From Leptospira langatensis (GTDB taxonomy: Bacteria; Spirochaetota; Leptospiria; Leptospirales; Leptospiraceae), in assembly GCF_004770615.1 (NCBI RefSeq), contig NZ_RQER01000011.1, positions 1 to 64,000 of the forward strand: DNA of 64,000 nucleotides, read 5' to 3'. This document shows positions 61,616 to 64,000 of this stretch, one piece after another. The position numbers and the translations under genes were made by a program. The notes under the pieces are model-generated. The model saw only the letters and a list, made by a program, of their open reading frames with translations, was not told where the DNA came from and ran no database searches. Every line of letters starts with the position of its first letter. Positions within the stretch are counted from its first letter, which is position 1.

Positions 61616-63605
61616 TATAATTTCTCTGGGCCTTGGCCTCTAACCTAAGCTCATGGTTTGGATGGATCGCATATCGCAAGCCCAACTGAGCCTTGTAATC
61701 GTTCGGCACATTGTATATTCCAAAAGCATAATAGTGCAGGGAAAGCACCGCCTTAAAAGAGTCGAAATTTGCGACAAAATAAGCGGCACCTTGCGGAGCT
61801 ATAACCGCATTCGTATCGTAGCGTCCGTTGTACCTTCCTTTGAAGCCGGCTTGCACGGAGAATAGAAAACGTTTCGCACCCGGAGAGAATTCGTCCTGGA
61901 AACTGTATCCTGCGGTGGCTTCTAAATTCGCATTCGTTACCCTTTCGAATCTGTCCTTTCCCGCATCCCTTTCGAATTGGGCCAAAGAATAAGAGCCGTA
62001 CACAGGATTCACGTAGGCCTCGTAACGAAGAGCGTTTCTTTGTCGGTCCTTATTCTTTTCATACACCGAAGAATCTGCCCCCGAATCCACAAAATAGGAA
62101 ACGGATTTTCCCAAAGAATTATAAGGGGTCAAAGAAAGAAGGCGCACAAAATGGAAATCCTCCAGATGGAGTTTCTTTGTATTCTCGTAATATCTTGCCT
62201 TGAACGAAAAATAATCCACAGAAGAATTCGGAACGTATCCGGTATCCGTATTCAGAAGATCGTGGATAGCGGCCCTATAGCCGAACCCGTAAAAAGTTCC
62301 TAGATTGGATGTTCCTACTTCGTTGTATAAAGCGGAACTTCCATGGGAAACGTGAGGGCTCTGGGTGATCGGATCATTCTTAGAATCGTCGTAATCCGTA
62401 TTGATCTTGCTTCGGAACAAAAGAAGTTGTTTATAATTCTCGTTTTGGTTTGGAAAAGGATCTCTTTCCATTCTCCTGAATTGAAAAGAGTCCATAAGAG
62501 AATCCGTAAGTAAAGAAATTCGAATATTCTTATTTTCCTGGTTCGCAAACAGAGGGGCTATATCCCCATTCCCGATGATCTTTTCGTAGAGTCCTCTTTC
62601 CTCCTCGTTCATGCTGCGCACTTTCTGCAATATCTTGCTGTGTAAGGATGGTCTGTATTTGATCTCTTTGACCAGATTTGCCTGTTCTATATACTTCTTT
62701 ACGGTGTCGCCGGGGATCACGAAAGGAGCCCTGTCTCTCAGATGAAGGGTAGGCCTCGCTACTTCCAATAAAGAAAGAAGGTGATACGAACAGTTCTCAT
62801 CCAAGAAGTAATAATCGAAGGAAGCAGAGCCCAATTCCCAAATATGCCGTGTCATTCGCAGGACCTCGTTTTGGTTTAGGCTCAATTCATATTCCCAAAG
62901 GTCCCGACTTTCCGTATCATTATATTCGCCGATCTTTATATAGTACGGAAACAAGGAAAATACCCCGGGATATCCTCCCATCAAACCTCCCACCGCATAT
63001 ACGATCGCATTCGTTGAATTCGGATCCGCATTCGCAGCATAGTTCACCGCATATTCCAGGATATCCTTTCTGTCCTCGTTCGCAGAATCGATCTTTAAGA
63101 GAGTATGACCGAAGATGGAGGCAGGAGCATTCATATAATACGAAGCGAATATGATCTTAGCTGCCTTAGGATTTAGGGTACTTATCCATTTCTCATAGCG
63201 GGAACAATCCGCAGGCGCCAGATCGGAAGTCTGAATCCCTAGTTCTTCCTGGAGCCACCTAGTTCTTTCCGGGAATTTACAGCGAGGATGCATCCAGTTC
63301 TTATCTTCCGGATTGGGAGAAGAAGCTGGGGATAAAATAGCGTTTAACGTAGATAGAAGTTCTTCCTTGGGATTTTTCTTTCCCTTAGGAGCAAGGAAGA
63401 AAGAAGTAGAATCCGCCTCACTCTCCCAGCCGAGAGTAGACTTGGTATAGTGGAGAAGAAGGATCCAATACCGATCTTCCCAAAGTTTCTTAGATTCCGC
63501 GATTTGTTTGTACTTTGAGAAGGGCTCCGGCTCCGTCGCAAAAATAGAATGAATGGGGAAAAAGAGAAAAATTAGAAATACAAGGTATTTCGATTTGAGA
63601 GGCAA
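61581..63605 (-). CDS. DUF4105 envelope protein
   Basis: A 674-residue protein with a signal peptide (YLVFLIFLFFPIHSIFA). The DUF4105 domain lies in the first half: ASYYMNAPASIFGHTLLKI, VYAVGGLMGGYPGVFSLFPYYIKIGEYNDTESRDLWEYEL and FLDENCSYHLLSLLE. The conserved His/Cys/Asn positions resemble a papain-like (NlpC-type) peptidase core. The second half has many short alternating strands ending YNEASFSYVYQF, which looks like an outer-membrane beta-barrel. It overlaps the hydrolase gene downstream. Role not established. Confidence 0.83.
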   Translation of the reverse strand: MPLKSKYLVFLIFLFFPIHSIFATEPEPFSKYKQIAESKKLWEDRYWILLLHYTKSTLGWESEADSTSFFLAPKGKKNPKEELLSTLNAILSPASSPNPEDKNWMHPRCKFPERTRWLQEELGIQTSDLAPADCSRYEKWISTLNPKAAKIIFASYYMNAPASIFGHTLLKIDSANEDRKDILEYAVNYAANADPNSTNAIVYAVGGLMGGYPGVFSLFPYYIKIGEYNDTESRDLWEYELSLNQNEVLRMTRHIWELGSASFDYYFLDENCSYHLLSLLEVARPTLHLRDRAPFVIPGDTVKKYIEQANLVKEIKYRPSLHSKILQKVRSMNEEERGLYEKIIGNGDIAPLFANQENKNIRISLLTDSLMDSFQFRRMERDPFPNQNENYKQLLLFRSKINTDYDDSKNDPITQSPHVSHGSSALYNEVGTSNLGTFYGFGYRAAIHDLLNTDTGYVPNSSVDYFSFKARYYENTKKLHLEDFHFVRLLSLTPYNSLGKSVSYFVDSGADSSVYEKNKDRQRNALRYEAYVNPVYGSYSLAQFERDAGKDRFERVTNANLEATAGYSFQDEFSPGAKRFLFSVQAGFKGRYNGRYDTNAVIAPQGAAYFVANFDSFKAVLSLHYYAFGIYNVPNDYKAQLGLRYAIHPNHELRLEAKAQRNYNEASFSYVYQF

Positions 63606-63629
63606 ACTTGGATTCTTTACGTTTTTATG

Positions 63630-63664
63630 ATTAAGAAAGCTCTTCTTCCTTTCGGAAGAAGAGC
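63630..63664 (-). terminator. Terminator of the DUF3015 gene
   Basis: On the minus strand a perfect 11-pair stem GCTCTTCTTCC/GGAAGAAGAGC with a four-base loop is followed by TTTCTTAAT, about 20 bases after the stop. Confidence 0.88.
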
Positions 63665-63683
63665 GATATCGCTTTTAAAAAGC

Positions 63684-64000
63684 TTAGATCTTGCAGCTGG
63701 AAGCCAGAACTGCGTTAGAAGCTACTTCAGCTCTCATTCTTTCCAAGAAAGAATCAGGAGAGTTTTGGTTGAATAGGTCGGAGAATTTCTCTCTTCCTAC
63801 TTTTCCGAAAGTGGCTTTGTCAGAGCAGCCCATCAAAGAAGCGAAAGCTTCCATCTTCTCACCGGATCCTTTTGCAAATTCTTGCTCCAGGGATTGGTAG
63901 TTCAAGTGAACGAAGATCTGTTGCTCCATTTCCTTTTGGCTGAAACCGCTAGTTTCACAGTTCAAAGTTCCTGTGGAGATCCCGAAGGTTTGGTTTCCTA
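63684..64000 (-). CDS. DUF3015 family protein (5' end outside window)
   Basis: The 3' part of a gene that enters from beyond 64000: the frame stays open to the window edge, and the residues just inside it (NQTFGISTGTLNCET) form the DUF3015 signature. A TTG at 63965 within this motif is therefore not the start. About 105 residues are visible, with helices (GEKMEAFASLMGCSDKATFGKVGREKFSDLF) and a final Cys in ASSCKI. DUF3015 proteins are exported proteins of unknown function with a signal peptide, here outside the window. The gene ends with a strong terminator. Confidence 0.88.
   Translation of the reverse strand, partial: GNQTFGISTGTLNCETSGFSQKEMEQQIFVHLNYQSLEQEFAKGSGEKMEAFASLMGCSDKATFGKVGREKFSDLFNQNSPDSFLERMRAEVASNAVLASSCKI

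Overview
The window looks like a chromosomal segment of a Leptospira species. The evidence is the very high number of exported lipoproteins with loose lipoboxes ending in Cys, the Leptospira-type lipoprotein beside an RND exporter (24.7 kb), a 7TM-sensor/SpoIIE phosphatase, imelysin/TonB-receptor genes, a DUF4105 protein and a DUF3015 protein. Base composition by eye is moderate in GC, which suggests a non-interrogans lineage. The species is inferred, not shown. No rRNA, tRNA, CRISPR array, phage or transposase was seen.

Layout. 0-1.6 kb: a TauD-like 2-oxoglutarate dioxygenase between two facing copies of a GC-rich dispersed repeat. 1.6-5.4 kb: a one-chain biotin-dependent acyl-CoA carboxylase and a small exported protein. 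5.4-9.6 kb: a three-gene unit of CsgG-like/DUF4384 lipoprotein, SPFH lipoprotein and exported WD40-orthocaspase. 9.7-13.7 kb: a sulfate ABC importer (sbp-cysT-cysW-cysA). 13.7-21.5 kb: SpoIIE phosphatase, a 44-residue protein, a large membrane protein, DUF445, two small lipoproteins and a pirin. 21.7-24.6 kb: HtrA-like protease, monooxygenase-fold protein, nitronate monooxygenase and a small membrane protein. 24.7-29.6 kb: an MlaC-like protein, an MMPL/RND exporter and a lipoprotein (a putative lipid-export unit), preceded by a TIGR04282-type glycosyltransferase. 29.8-36.7 kb: exported proteins of unknown role, an ArsR-SRPBCC pair, a sterol-desaturase-type hydroxylase, a saccharopine-dehydrogenase-like reductase, and two lipoproteins of which one has a zinc-peptidase motif.

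37.0-50.3 kb is the most striking region. Two versions of the circularly permuted ATP-grasp / alpha-E / transglutaminase system lie side by side: split genes with a DUF2126 fusion first, then a fused ATP-grasp-alpha-E gene with a compact transglutaminase. An imelysin-TonB receptor (iron uptake type) operon sits between them. The biochemical product of this conserved system was predicted from comparative genomics (peptide or amide-bond chemistry), but I know of no demonstrated product.

50.3-64 kb: a stearoyl-CoA-type desaturase, pyrE with a membrane protein, a protein of unknown function, a LolCDE/MacB-like ABC pair, a SpoIID-like lipoprotein, an RNA uracil methyltransferase, small unknown genes, an alpha/beta hydrolase, a DUF4105 outer-membrane-type protein, and the 3' part of a DUF3015 gene cut by the window end.

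Between genes, five copies of one structured GC-rich repeat are found (near 1, 1500, 21550, 36750 and 57160), usually joined to short AGTTCC(C/T)AC inverted repeats. Several rho-independent terminators and four candidate operator palindromes are also listed.
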